This document shows positions 39,887 through 48,383 of a stretch of 64,000 nt of DNA, piece by piece. Every line of letters starts with the position of its first letter. Within the stretch, counting starts at the first letter, position 1. The position numbers and the translations under genes were made by a program. The DNA is from Streptomyces narbonensis. Its GTDB lineage: Bacteria > Actinomycetota > Actinomycetes > Streptomycetales > Streptomycetaceae. The stretch lies in NCBI RefSeq assembly GCF_014649015.1, contig NZ_BMSF01000021.1:41703-105702 (forward strand). Direction: 5' to 3'. Below the pieces are notes generated by a model. It had not been told where the DNA came from. It saw nothing but the letters and a program-made list of their open reading frames with translations, and ran no database searches.

Positions 39887-40894
39887 TTAGGAGCCGGCCC
39901 GCCCTGCCGACAACTCCTTTTCGTCCCGCCCGTCGGCTGCCTTCGCGCCGTCGCCCCCGGAGGCCGCGACGGGATCGGACGGCGGTGCCTTCGGCGTCGA
40001 GGACTGCGCGATGAAGGCGCCGACCAGGACCAGCGCTCCGCCGAGGATCTGCGGCGCGTCCAGGTGCTCGCCGAGCAGCACCCAGGCGAGGACGGTCGCG
40101 ACGACGGCCTCCAGGCAGGCCACGACGCCCGCGACCTGCGGGGAGAGCCGACGGACCGAGATGACGCCGGTGACGTACGCGAGGACCGTGGCGATCAGCA
40201 CGATCCAGCCGAGCAGCAGCCACGCGGGCACGCTGTTGCCGTCCATGTCGGCGCTGCCGCCCAGGATCGCCCAGTCCATGCCCCAGGGCCGGGCCACCAC
40301 CGTGAGGACGAGCGCGCCGATGAGCAGCCCGTACGCGATGACGCCGAGCGGATCGGCCTGCTCGGCCTCGTCGGAGCCCTGGTCGGAGAGGACGAAGTAG
40401 CCGACCTGGCAGCAGGCGGCGGCGAGGGCGAGGAGCAGACCGACGAGGTCGAAGCTCAGCCCGGACCAGACCTGGACGACGCAGGAGAGGCCGCCGACGG
40501 CCAGGACGACACCGAGGGCGGCGGCGCGGGTGACGGGCCGGCGCTGGACGAAGCGGACCCAGCCGAGGACGAGCGCCGGGGCGAGGTATTCGATGAGCAG
40601 CGCGACGCCGACGGGGATGCGGGAGATCGAGGCGAAGTAGAAGGCCTGGACTCCGGCGACGGCGAGCAGGCCGAAGCCCACGAGGAGGGCGGGTTTGCGC
40701 CGCAGGAGGTCCCGGTGGCGCCAGGCCACGGGCAGCATGACGAGGGCGGCGCCGGCCACCCGGAGCCACACCACGTGGAGCGGGTCGAGTCCCGCCTCGA
40801 TGAGCGGCTTGGCCGCCACTCCTGAACCACCGAATGCGAAGGCCGAGGCCAGGGCAAGTCCCAGGCCGGCGCTTCTCCCCTGAGACGCGTGCAT
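39887..40894 (-). CDS. EamA/RhtA-like transporter
   Basis: This 335-residue protein has ten membrane segments in the RhtA (threonine/homoserine exporter) style. It shows GLALASAFAFGGSGVAAKPL at the start, YFASISRIPVGVALLIEYLAP near 115, and SVRRLSPQVAGVVACLEAVVA and WVLLGEHLDAPQILGGALVL near 265-290. The C-terminal ~35 residues are a hydrophilic charged tail. It probably exports amino acids. The ATG at 40894 lacks a strong Shine-Dalgarno; no better start is seen upstream. It is transcribed leftward, after the Clp_N gene 41 bp upstream, and may share its transcript. Confidence 0.9.
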   Translation of the reverse strand: MHASQGRSAGLGLALASAFAFGGSGVAAKPLIEAGLDPLHVVWLRVAGAALVMLPVAWRHRDLLRRKPALLVGFGLLAVAGVQAFYFASISRIPVGVALLIEYLAPALVLGWVRFVQRRPVTRAAALGVVLAVGGLSCVVQVWSGLSFDLVGLLLALAAACCQVGYFVLSDQGSDEAEQADPLGVIAYGLLIGALVLTVVARPWGMDWAILGGSADMDGNSVPAWLLLGWIVLIATVLAYVTGVISVRRLSPQVAGVVACLEAVVATVLAWVLLGEHLDAPQILGGALVLVGAFIAQSSTPKAPPSDPVAASGGDGAKAADGRDEKELSAGRAGS

Positions 40895-40935
40895 CGGGCC
40901 ATCATGACAGGGCGCGGTCAGGTGCGTAACCCCCG

Positions 40936-41661
40936 TTACACCTGTTGAGACGGCTCCCCACCGAAGGCGCCGTCTCGACCACGGATCCGGGGTTCGGCGG
41001 GGCCGCCCATCTCCCCGCCCGCGCCTGCCTCGATCCCCCCACCAGTGCACATATCGCCGCTCACACGTCCCGTCGGCGCGTCGATGCGCGCGAGCAGGGC
41101 GCCGGGATCGACACCGGCCCGCCGCAGCACCTCGACGGCCCGGTTCTCGGGGTCGGCGACGACGCCGGCGAGCAGGTCGAGCCCGCGGGCGCGTTCGTCG
41201 CCGCGCCCGGCGGCCCGCCGGAAGGCGCACTCCAGGGCGGCGGCGGCAGCCGGCGACCAGCCGAAGGCCCGACCGTCGTCACCCCGGGACGCACCCCGGG
41301 CCACACCCCCGGCATCACCGCGGGACTCGACCTCACGCGCGGCGGGCAGGAGACGCCGGGCGGCCGACTCCTCGACCGAGCGCTGCCAGCGCAGGCCGTA
41401 GCCGATGGATCGCTGGGCGAGATAGCCGAGGACGCGGGCGAGCTGGTGGCCGCTCTCGAAGACGGCGCCGACGTCCGGGTCCGACTCGACGAGCGCGTGC
41501 AGGAGGTGCGCGGTGTCGATCTGACGGTCCCCGTCCCGGAGGGCCCTGCGGCGCGCACCCGTCACGGCCGTCGCGAGCGAGGGCGTCAGGAAGGAGGCGA
41601 GTTCGGCGCGCGGGGCGGCGGGCTGCCGAGGCGGCTGCGGGAGGGGAACGGGACGGTGCAC
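40936..41661 (-). CDS. Clp N-terminal domain protein without ATPase
   Basis: This 241-residue protein has two divergent Clp-N (double helical repeat) units (residues ~25-75: LATAVTGARRRALRDGDRQI with HLLHALVESDPDVG; ~135-195: SPAAAAALECAFRRAAGRG with LLAGVVADPENRAVEVLRRAG). It has no AAA+ domain, unlike ClpA, ClpB or ClpC. Stand-alone Clp-N proteins such as ClpS-like or ClpC-accessory proteins may bind adaptors or substrates; function here is unknown. The C-terminal ~45 residues are Gly-rich and probably disordered. It diverges from the small hypothetical gene at 41711 with 49 bp between. Confidence 0.85.
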   Translation of the reverse strand: MHRPVPLPQPPRQPAAPRAELASFLTPSLATAVTGARRRALRDGDRQIDTAHLLHALVESDPDVGAVFESGHQLARVLGYLAQRSIGYGLRWQRSVEESAARRLLPAAREVESRGDAGGVARGASRGDDGRAFGWSPAAAAALECAFRRAAGRGDERARGLDLLAGVVADPENRAVEVLRRAGVDPGALLARIDAPTGRVSGDMCTGGGIEAGAGGEMGGPAEPRIRGRDGAFGGEPSQQV

Positions 41662-41710
41662 CCTTCCACCTCATCAGGCCGGGGCGACCGGAACATCACC
41701 AGGGAGAAGC

Positions 41711-42082
41711 ATGTCCGCATCCCACCGGAGTTGGGCACACGCGCACGGTTCCTCCTCCTTACGAAGGAGATTGCCCGCGTTCGCCTCCGGGGGCGCGCGC
41801 CGCCTTGCATTGCGCCCCCTGTGCAACCGCAGGCCCGTTGCCGATCGTCCTCCGGTCGTGTTCTGGATGGTGGCCCTGCTCGCGCGCGACGGACGGCAGT
41901 ACGTGTACCGGGTGTACGCACCCCGGGAGGCGCTGCCGGCCGATCTGTTCTGGGCCGCGTTCCACTGCCACGAGGAGGACGGGGGGCCGCGCGCCTCCGA
42001 CTGCTTCGACTCGGCCGAGATCTGGTGGATCGGCGACGGCGCGGGGCCGACCGCCGCAGAACTGACGGTTCATCAGTATTGA
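41711..42082 (+). CDS. Hypothetical protein (123 aa)
   Basis: I do not recognise a family. The first ~48 residues are Ser/Arg/Ala-rich and unlike a folded protein. The rest (PPVVFWMVALLARDGRQYVY, then ADLFWAAFHCHEEDGG and SAEIWWIGDG) looks like a small mixed alpha/beta domain with many Trp and Tyr residues. GGGAG lies 5 bp before the ATG at 41711, but an internal start (GTG 41858 or ATG 41867) would give just the domain. A 6-bp hairpin, CTCCTT-ACG-AAGGAG (41755-41769), falls in the doubtful N-terminal part and could act on an upstream leader if the internal start is used. Confidence 0.55.
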   Translation: MSASHRSWAHAHGSSSLRRRLPAFASGGARRLALRPLCNRRPVADRPPVVFWMVALLARDGRQYVYRVYAPREALPADLFWAAFHCHEEDGGPRASDCFDSAEIWWIGDGAGPTAAELTVHQY

Positions 42083-42151
42083 ATGTTCGCGCCCACCCGG
42101 CTACGTTCCGCGACACCGGAAGCAGTTGGCACGCCTGAAGGGGTGGTCGCA

Positions 42152-42580
42152 ATGGCCGAAGTCAGCGCGGAGGCACGGATCGAGGCGCCGGCCGGGAAGG
42201 TCTGGGCGCGCCTGACGGACTTCCCCTCGTACGGCGAGTGGAACGCCACGCACACCAGCTTCCCGAGCGGCGGCCCGGAGACCCTGGAGACGGGCGCCAC
42301 CTTCACGGAGAACATGAAGCTGATGGGCTTCCCCGCCGAGGTGCTCTGGACGGTCGAGGAGCTGGAGACGGACCGTGCGCTCGCCATCCGGGGCAAGGGG
42401 CCGATGGGGGTGATCGTCTCGACGCGCTACTCGCTCGCGGCGGACGGGGAGGCGACGACGGTCCGGATCGAGGGGGAGTTCACGGGCGCGGCGGTCTCCC
42501 TGATGGCGGGAAAGCTCAAGGACTCGGCGACGGCGGCACTGACGGAGTCGCTCCGCAAGCTCGCGGGCCTGGTCGCCTGA
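42152..42580 (+). CDS. SRPBCC family (polyketide cyclase/START-like) protein
   Basis: This 142-residue SRPBCC domain opens MAEVSAEARIEAPAGKVWAR, has LTDFPSYGEWNATH, and ends with a long helix (LKDSATAALTESLRKLAGL). These helix-grip proteins bind hydrophobic ligands, and some are cyclases or coenzyme-Q-binding proteins; the ligand is unknown. The ATG at 42152 has AAGGGG 8 bp upstream, and the fold starts directly there. A strong bidirectional terminator follows, before the convergent PadR gene. Confidence 0.88.
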   Translation: MAEVSAEARIEAPAGKVWARLTDFPSYGEWNATHTSFPSGGPETLETGATFTENMKLMGFPAEVLWTVEELETDRALAIRGKGPMGVIVSTRYSLAADGEATTVRIEGEFTGAAVSLMAGKLKDSATAALTESLRKLAGLVA

Positions 42581-42640
42581 CGAAGACACGAGCCGGGCCG
42601 CCCGGCCGAAGGCCTTCGCCCAGCCGCCCGACCGAGACAC

Positions 42641-42674
42641 GAAGGGCCCCGCGGCACACGCCGCGGGGCCCTTC
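42641..42674. terminator. Bidirectional terminator, 14-bp stem
   Basis: GAAGGGCCCCGCGG pairs perfectly with CCGCGGGGCCCTTC around a six-base loop, between the convergent SRPBCC and PadR genes. A/T at the stem base gives short A and T flanks on both strands. Confidence 0.8.
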
Positions 42675-42697
42675 GTCGCCCACTCCCGCCGCTCCCC

Positions 42698-43312
42698 TCA
42701 GTCCTCGTCGGCGAGGATGAGGTACAGCTTCTTGCGGGCTTCGTTGATCACGCCCACGGCCTTCTGCCGCTGCTCGGGGCTGCCGGTCTTCCAGACCTGC
42801 CCGAAGGCCTCCATCAGACCGAAGCCGGCCTGCCGGATCTCGTTCACGGCATCCCAGTCGACACCGCGCCCGGCCTCCTCCCACGGGGCCTCCGGGCCCT
42901 CCTCGGCCTCGGCGCGCCCGGAGTCGGTGAGCGTGAACAGCTTCTTGCCACCCTCGCTCGCGCTGGTGATCAGCCCCTCGTCCTCCAGCATCTGGAGGGT
43001 GGGGTAGACGGAGCCGGGGCTGGGCTTCCAGGCCCCGTCACTGCGCTCGCCGATCTCGCGGATCATCTCGTAGCCGTGCATGGGGCGGTCCTTCAGCAAC
43101 GCCAGGATCGACGCGCGCACGTCACCGCGCCGCGCCCTCCCCCGACCGCCACCGCGACCACGCCCGCCCCCGAAGGGGCCACCGCCGCCGAAGCCGGGCC
43201 CGAACGGCCCGAACGCGGACCGCCGCCCCTCGAAGTCCCCACGAGGTCCGGGGCCGCAGGCCCCACGCCCGGCTCCGTGTCCGTTTCCGTACTCGTGTCC
43301 ATGTGAACGCAT
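42698..43312 (-). CDS. PadR family transcriptional regulator
   Basis: This 204-residue regulator has a long Gly/Arg-rich N-terminus (residues 1-63, e.g. FGPFGPGFGGGGPFGGGRG) followed by the PadR winged helix (VRASILALLKDRPMHGYEMI, then GAWKPSPGSVYPTLQMLEDEG) and a C-terminal helical dimerisation region (~120-200). The disordered Gly-rich leader is common in Streptomyces PadR proteins with unknown role. The ATG at 43312 has GGAAGGAG 7 bp upstream. An upstream palindrome, CGATATATCG, is likely its operator. No divergent target gene is close except the GNAT gene. Confidence 0.92.
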   Translation of the reverse strand: MRSHGHEYGNGHGAGRGACGPGPRGDFEGRRSAFGPFGPGFGGGGPFGGGRGRGGGRGRARRGDVRASILALLKDRPMHGYEMIREIGERSDGAWKPSPGSVYPTLQMLEDEGLITSASEGGKKLFTLTDSGRAEAEEGPEAPWEEAGRGVDWDAVNEIRQAGFGLMEAFGQVWKTGSPEQRQKAVGVINEARKKLYLILADED

Positions 43313-43364
43313 CGCAACGCTCCTTCCATCGGGTTTCCATCGTCGAACTGTCGCGATGCCTCAA

Positions 43365-43374
43365 CGATATATCG
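43365..43374. promoter_or_regulatory. Palindrome CGATATATCG, probable PadR operator
   Basis: A perfect 10-bp A/T-centred palindrome lies 53 bp before the PadR start, in the 147-bp region shared with the divergent GNAT gene. Its base composition differs from the surroundings, and PadR operators are often ATAT-centred. Confidence 0.55.
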
Positions 43375-43459
43375 GAACTGTTCACCGAGCAAGAGTCGAT
43401 ACCCGGCTCTCTTCGCAGGAGGGCCCGATGACGGCCGGGCCGGCCGCCCCGCGCCTGGC

Positions 43460-44029
43460 ATGATCACGATCATGACGACGGCCCCGCTGAGCCCCAGCGC
43501 TCCCCTCTACGCACAGCTGACCTCCCCCGACGCGGCGAGCGACGTCCTCGTCGCGGCCCTCGCCGAGTGCTGGACCGAAGTGAGCGACGCGGGCGGCGCA
43601 GCCGGCTTCCCCTTCCCGCCGGTCGATCCCGCCGAGGTCGCCGCCGAGGTCGACCGCCTCGTCACCGGTCTCGCCCCCGCGACCAGTCGCCTCGTCGTCG
43701 CGACCCTGGACGGAGCCCTCGCGGGCTGGCTGAACCTGCGCCGCGACCCGGATCCCCTGGTCGCACACTGGGGCACGCTGCACCACGTCCAGACCCGCCT
43801 CGGGGTACGTGGACGGGGCATCGGAGCGGGCCTGGTGCGGCAGAGCCGGGTGATCGCCCGCGACGAGATGGCCCTGGAGCAGCTGAGGCTCGCGGCACGC
43901 GGCGGTGTCGGCCTGGAGGAGTTCTACGGCCGCCTCGGCTGGCGTGAGGCCGGCCGCTGGCCCGGTGCCCTCCGGCTGGCCCCCGGCGACGACCGCGACG
44001 AGGTCCTCATGGTCCTGTCACCCCTGTGA
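43460..44029 (+). CDS. GNAT family N-acetyltransferase
   Basis: This 189-residue GNAT fold has the acetyl-CoA pyrophosphate loop in TRLGVRGRGIGAGLV (~113-127) and a final strand motif LEEFYGRLGWREAGRW (~153). It acetylates an amine of a small molecule or protein; the substrate is unknown. An ATG at 43472 (MTTAPLS) is as likely a start as 43460; neither has a clear Shine-Dalgarno. Its 3' end overlaps the convergent membrane protein gene by 23 bp. Confidence 0.85.
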   Translation: MITIMTTAPLSPSAPLYAQLTSPDAASDVLVAALAECWTEVSDAGGAAGFPFPPVDPAEVAAEVDRLVTGLAPATSRLVVATLDGALAGWLNLRRDPDPLVAHWGTLHHVQTRLGVRGRGIGAGLVRQSRVIARDEMALEQLRLAARGGVGLEEFYGRLGWREAGRWPGALRLAPGDDRDEVLMVLSPL

Positions 44030-44381
44030 CGCCGTCCGCCGCCGGCCGGCGTCGCGCGCGGACCGCTCGTACGGCCCGCACCACCCGCGTGATCCCCCAC
44101 CCCAGCAGCCACGGCAGCACGGTGATGCCCAGGACGTACACGAGGACGTATCCCACGAGGTCATCGGTGCGCTTCGGCTGATCCAGCGGCAGCACCATGG
44201 CGATCGCGGAGACCGTCACCGGAAGCAGCGGCACCAGTACGGACCACAACCGCGCCCGCAGGCCGGGCCGGAAGGCGCACCACACCCCCATCCCGCCCAT
44301 GACGAACGGTCCGAACGGCACCCACAGCACCACCGGAACGAAGAACAGCACCCACCACTCGTCCGAGTACCCGAACATCAT
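44007..44381 (-). CDS. Small membrane protein of unknown function
   Basis: This 124-residue protein has three or four hydrophobic segments (WWVLFFVPVVLWVPFGPFVM, WSVLVPLLPVTVSAIAMVL, YVLVYVLGITVLPWLLGWG) and a basic C-terminal tail (RAVRAVRARRRP). It has no recognisable family; it somewhat recalls small conserved Streptomyces membrane proteins. Two adjacent ATG codons (44381, 44378) could start it. It faces the PhzF gene across ~167 bp and overlaps the GNAT gene at the 3' end. Confidence 0.65.
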   Translation of the reverse strand: MMFGYSDEWWVLFFVPVVLWVPFGPFVMGGMGVWCAFRPGLRARLWSVLVPLLPVTVSAIAMVLPLDQPKRTDDLVGYVLVYVLGITVLPWLLGWGITRVVRAVRAVRARRRPAADGVTGVTGP

Positions 44382-44548
44382 CGAAGCCCCCCCGTACGCC
44401 GACGTCCCTGCTCCCCGCTCCCCGCTCCCCTCCGCCGGTCCGCACTTCCGGGGTCCACGGTTCCCTTCGGGGGACGCAGGACGGCCCGGTCCAGTTCTCC
44501 GCGATTGGCCTTGGTCCGCCTGTTCGCGCACCTTGTACGGTCGGCGGC

Positions 44549-45358
44549 ATGCGGATCCGAATCGTCGACGCCTTCACCGACCAGCCCTTCTCCGGAAACC
44601 CGGCCGGAGTCCTGCTCCTCGACTCCTTCCCCGAGGACGCCTGGCTCCAGAAGGTCGCGGCCGAGGTCAACCTCTCCGAGACGGCCTTCGCCCACCCCCT
44701 GCCGGCCGGCGGCGAGGCGGACTGGGCGCTGCGCTGGTTCACGCCGACCACCGAGGTCGACATGTGCGGCCACGCGACCCTGGCCACGGCCCACGTCCTG
44801 CACACGACGGGCACGGCGAGCGGCACCGTCCGCTTCGCCACCCGGTCCGGCGTCCTGAGCGCCACCGCCGCGGCGGACGGCACGATCACCATGGACTTCC
44901 CGACCTCCACCCTCGCGCCCCTCCCCGTTCCCGACGGCCTGGAGAAGGCACTCGGCACCGAGGTCGTCGCCGTCCACGACACGGCCGCCCACGTCGGCGA
45001 CCTCGTCGTCGAAGTCCGTGACGAGGCCACCGTGCGCGCCCTCGCGCCGGACTTCGCCGCCCTCAAGGGCCTCTCCTCGCGCGGAGTCATCGCCACCGCC
45101 GCCGCGGAGGACCCCGACCGCGGCTATGACTTCGTGTCCCGCGGCTTCTTCCCCGCCGTCGGCATCGACGAGGACCCGGTGACCGGCAGCGCCCACACCG
45201 CGCTCGCCCCCTACTGGTCGGCCCGCTTCGGCCGCGACGAGCTCACCGGCTTCCAGGGCGGCGCCCGCACGGGCCTCGTCCGCACCCGCCTGCGCGGCGA
45301 CCGCACCCTGCTGACCGGCCACGCCGTGACGGTCATCGAGGGCGACCTCCAGGCCTGA
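44549..45358 (+). CDS. PhzF family phenazine biosynthesis-like isomerase
   Basis: This 269-residue PhzF/DapF-fold protein shows VDAFTDQPFSGNPAGV (residues 6-21), NLSETAFAHPL with the catalytic Glu near 45, RWFTPTTEVDMCGHATLA near 75 and a C-terminal GIDEDPVTGSAH near 210. All family signatures are present, so it is likely active. PhzF isomerises a dihydro-hydroxyanthranilate in phenazine makers, but most homologues, like this orphan copy, act on unknown substrates. No other phenazine gene is nearby. The start ATG is at 44549. Confidence 0.92.
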   Translation: MRIRIVDAFTDQPFSGNPAGVLLLDSFPEDAWLQKVAAEVNLSETAFAHPLPAGGEADWALRWFTPTTEVDMCGHATLATAHVLHTTGTASGTVRFATRSGVLSATAAADGTITMDFPTSTLAPLPVPDGLEKALGTEVVAVHDTAAHVGDLVVEVRDEATVRALAPDFAALKGLSSRGVIATAAAEDPDRGYDFVSRGFFPAVGIDEDPVTGSAHTALAPYWSARFGRDELTGFQGGARTGLVRTRLRGDRTLLTGHAVTVIEGDLQA

Positions 45359-45456
45359 CGACAGCGAAGCGAGGAACGAAGGAATGAGCGGCGTACGGCA
45401 CAAGCCGCACGCCCCTCACCAGTCACCGCCCCGCATCCCCGATGCCCCGGGCCGCG

Positions 45457-46257
45457 TCACCCCGTGGGCAGCCAGCCCACCTTCCCCGCGAGCAGCCCGT
45501 ATCCGACGAAGGCCACGATGTCGAGCAGCGCGTGTGCCACGACCAGCGGCCCGACCCGCCCCCAGCGCCGGTAGAGCAGGACGAAGACGACGCCCATCAC
45601 GACGTTGCCGATGAAGCCGCCGATCCCCTGGTAGAGGTGGTACGAGCCGCGCAGCACCGAACTCGCGACGAGCGCCGCCATCGGCGTCCACCCCAACTGC
45701 CCGAGTCTGCGCAGCAGGTAGCCGACGACGACGACCTCCTCCAGGACGGAGTTCTGCACCGCCGAGAGGATCAGCACCGGGTACTTCCACCACACCTCCG
45801 GCAGCGACTCCGGCACCACCGTCAGGTTGAAGCCGGTGGCCCGCGCCGCCAGGTAGAAGGCGAGGCCCGCGCTCCCGATCCCGGCCGCGACCAGCGCCCC
45901 GCGCCCCAGGTCGGGCCAGGGCCGGGTCCGGTCGAAGCCGATGGCCCGCAGCCCGGCCCCCTCCCGCAGCAGCAGGTGGGCGACGAGGACGACCGGCACG
46001 AGCGCCGAGGCGATGCCGAAGAGCTGCCAGGACAGGTCGAGCCACGGCCGCCCGGGAGCGTACGAACCGTTGAGCGTCGCCGCCTGCTCCTTCAGCGACC
46101 CGGGCCGGGTCAGCGAGCCGATGAAGCTGATGAGGGACGACAGCGCGCTCGCGCCGAGCGAGAGCGCGAGCACGATGAGGGTCTCGGAGCGCAGCAGCTT
46201 CCGGGGCAGGCCTCCGGGGGGCAGGGAAGCGTCCCTCACGTCTTGCTCCGACACCAC
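45457..46257 (-). CDS. CPBP family intramembrane metalloprotease-like protein
   Basis: This 266-residue integral membrane protein has about eight hydrophobic segments and a C-terminal CPBP (Abi/CaaX protease-like) domain. Its motifs are QNSVLEEVVVVGYLL (~165) with the paired Glu, SYHLYQGIGGFIGNVVMG (~206) and VVAHALLDIVAF (~238). The usual EExxxR motif reads EEVVVVGY, so the Arg is not conserved, although the His residues remain. It may be an active intramembrane protease or a degenerate one. The start is GTG at 46257. It follows the ligase-like gene by 137 bp on the same strand. Confidence 0.88.
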   Translation of the reverse strand: MVSEQDVRDASLPPGGLPRKLLRSETLIVLALSLGASALSSLISFIGSLTRPGSLKEQAATLNGSYAPGRPWLDLSWQLFGIASALVPVVLVAHLLLREGAGLRAIGFDRTRPWPDLGRGALVAAGIGSAGLAFYLAARATGFNLTVVPESLPEVWWKYPVLILSAVQNSVLEEVVVVGYLLRRLGQLGWTPMAALVASSVLRGSYHLYQGIGGFIGNVVMGVVFVLLYRRWGRVGPLVVAHALLDIVAFVGYGLLAGKVGWLPTG

Positions 46258-46394
46258 ACCTGTCTCCGCTTCCCCGTCGTGGGCCCATGCCGTTGTTCCG
46301 GCGGTCTCGCCGGCCGGGGTCGCCCCGGCCGGCCTCGACTACCTTGACATGATCACCCATGCGCGGGGGCTCCGCCCCGGACCACCACCAGACG

Positions 46395-47894
46395 TCAGCC
46401 GATCCCCACGGGCCAGGTGTGCACGGGCTCCCCCTCGTGCATGAGCGTCCGGTACCGGCGGGTGGTCGCGGCGAGCGCCGCCTCCCGGTCGAGGCCCGAG
46501 TCCAGCGCCTGGTGGAAGGTGTCGGCCTGCCAGGAGGCGCCGTTCACCTTCCGCAGACAGCGCTGCTCGATCACCCCGAGGTAGAAGTCCCGGTCCGCCG
46601 GCTCGATGTGCCAGGCGTCGAGCCCGGCGGCGGCGAGCGGCAGCAGTTCGTCGAGGACGAGCCGTACCGCCGGCAGGGTCGCGACGCCCCCGGCGCGCCC
46701 CGCCCGGGGCCAGCGCAGCTCCGCGTCGATGCCGTGGCGGCAGGCCGTGTCGAAGTTGGCCTCCGCGTCCTCGAAGGCCATCCGCTTCCAGACGGGCCGC
46801 GGTTCGTCGGCGAGCGAGCGGACGAGCCCGTAGTAGAAGGCCGCGTTCGCGATCACGTCGGTCACGGTCGGCCCGGCGGGCAGGACCCGGTTCTCGACCC
46901 GCAGGTGCGGGACGCCGTCGACCCAGCCGTAGACGGGCCTGTTCCAGCGGTAGACCGTGCCGTTGTGGAGGACGAGCTCCTGGAGCTTCGGGACGCCTCC
47001 CTCGTCGAGGACGAGCAGCGGGTCCTCCTCGTCGCAGATGGGCAGGAGGGCGGGGAAGTAGCGGAGGTTCTCCTCGAAGAGGTCGTAGACCGAGTCCACC
47101 CACCGCTCCCCGAACCAGGTGCGCGGCCGGACGCCCTGGGACTGCAGCTCGGGCGGCCGCGTGTCGGTGGCCTGCGTGAAGAGGGGCGGCCGGGACTCGC
47201 GCCACACCTCACGGCCGAAGACGAAGGGCGCGTTGGCGCCGAGGGCTATCTGGACGCCCGACACCGCCTGCGCGGCGTTCCAGACGGCGGCGAACCGGGC
47301 CGGTGTGACCTGGAGGTGGAGCTGGACGGAGGTGCAGGCGGCCTCCGGCACGATCGACTCCGAGGTGCACTGAAGGCTCTCGACCCCGTGGATGTCGAGG
47401 ATGAAGTCCTCGCCCCTGGCGGCCAGGATCTGGTTGTTGAGGAGCGTGTAGCGGTCGGCGGCCGACAGGTTCTCGAAGACCAGGTCGCTCTGCGCGAGCG
47501 TGGGCAGTATGCCGATCATGACGACACCGGCGTCGAGTTCCGCGGCCTTGCGGTCGGCATATCCGATCCCGGTCCCGATCTCCTCGGCGAGCCGGTCGAA
47601 TACCCTGCCGCCGAGCCGGTGGGGAGCGATGTTCACTTCCAGGTTGAACAATCCGAGTTCCGTCTGGAAATCGGAGCTCGCGATCCTTTCCAGGACCGGT
47701 GCGTTGAGCATCCGCGGCAGCCCGTCGGCGCCGGCGAGATTGAGTTCGATCTCCAGTCCCATGAGATTGCGGGGCCGGTCGAACCTCTTCTCCGCCAGCA
47801 GCCTCGCGAGCCCCGCGAGACACTGCTGGAGCTTGCGCCGGTACTGCTGCCGGTCGGCCGGGCCGAACCCGTCCGCGTCGACCTTCTCCCCCAT
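46395..47894 (-). CDS. Glutamate-cysteine ligase-like protein
   Basis: This 499-residue protein is of the GCS2/EgtA-related carboxylate-amine ligase superfamily. It has NLMGLEIELNLAGADG near 43, a FQTELGLFNLEVNIAP metal/substrate segment near 75, EAACTSVQLHLQV near 185 and RVENRVLPAGP near 330. The order GLEIE-ELGLFNLE-SVQLHLQV-RVENR is that of ATP-dependent glutamate ligases. It is much longer than YbdK and different from the YbdK copy in this window. Actinobacteria use mycothiol rather than glutathione, so the product is not clear; ergothioneine precursor or an unknown gamma-glutamyl compound is possible. The ATG lies just right of a CGACGGCTCG repeat; no strong Shine-Dalgarno. Confidence 0.88.
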   Translation of the reverse strand: MGEKVDADGFGPADRQQYRRKLQQCLAGLARLLAEKRFDRPRNLMGLEIELNLAGADGLPRMLNAPVLERIASSDFQTELGLFNLEVNIAPHRLGGRVFDRLAEEIGTGIGYADRKAAELDAGVVMIGILPTLAQSDLVFENLSAADRYTLLNNQILAARGEDFILDIHGVESLQCTSESIVPEAACTSVQLHLQVTPARFAAVWNAAQAVSGVQIALGANAPFVFGREVWRESRPPLFTQATDTRPPELQSQGVRPRTWFGERWVDSVYDLFEENLRYFPALLPICDEEDPLLVLDEGGVPKLQELVLHNGTVYRWNRPVYGWVDGVPHLRVENRVLPAGPTVTDVIANAAFYYGLVRSLADEPRPVWKRMAFEDAEANFDTACRHGIDAELRWPRAGRAGGVATLPAVRLVLDELLPLAAAGLDAWHIEPADRDFYLGVIEQRCLRKVNGASWQADTFHQALDSGLDREAALAATTRRYRTLMHEGEPVHTWPVGIG

Positions 47895-48383
47895 CGAGCC
47901 GTCCCTCCCATGGTGGGCGGCCGCGGCGACGGCCGCGCGTCACGGACCATGATGCCCACCTCTCTGATCGACAACGCCTGCGGATCCGGGCCGTCGGCGG
48001 ATAGGCTGGAAGGAGCTCTCCGAGGGCACTTACCGAAGGCATGACACGGTCGACATATACCAATGTCCTATTGTCCCTTGACAGGGGATCAGAATTCAGC
48101 CGTCCGACTCGGCGAGGACGACGCAGGTGAGCACCGCGCGGCCGTCATGATTCCGCTTGAACAGCCCATGAAATAAGGCCTGATGAGGCCTTGCCAGGAA
48201 TATCGGCGCCGTCTAGCGGAAACACTCTGTGAACACGTGTCGTATAAACTCCGCGGACGAGGCAGAGTGTTGGTGCCCGGTCATGGACCCATGACCCCAT
48301 GGCCCCTCTCTGGCCGCGCCGCCGACAGCGCCGTCGTACCTGCCCACGCATCACCGTGTCTCCTGAGTGAGAGGCGACCCACC
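47895..48383. other. Divergent intergenic region (489 bp) with inverted repeat and promoter-like boxes
   Basis: No convincing gene is present. The region between the ligase-like gene (leftward) and the hypothetical gene at 48384 (rightward) holds TTGACAGGGG near 48079 and a perfect hairpin, AAGGCCT-GATG-AGGCCTT, at 48175-48192. A TATAAA box at 48244-48249 is a candidate -10 for the rightward gene. A/T content is raised from about 48040 to 48250. Confidence 0.4.
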
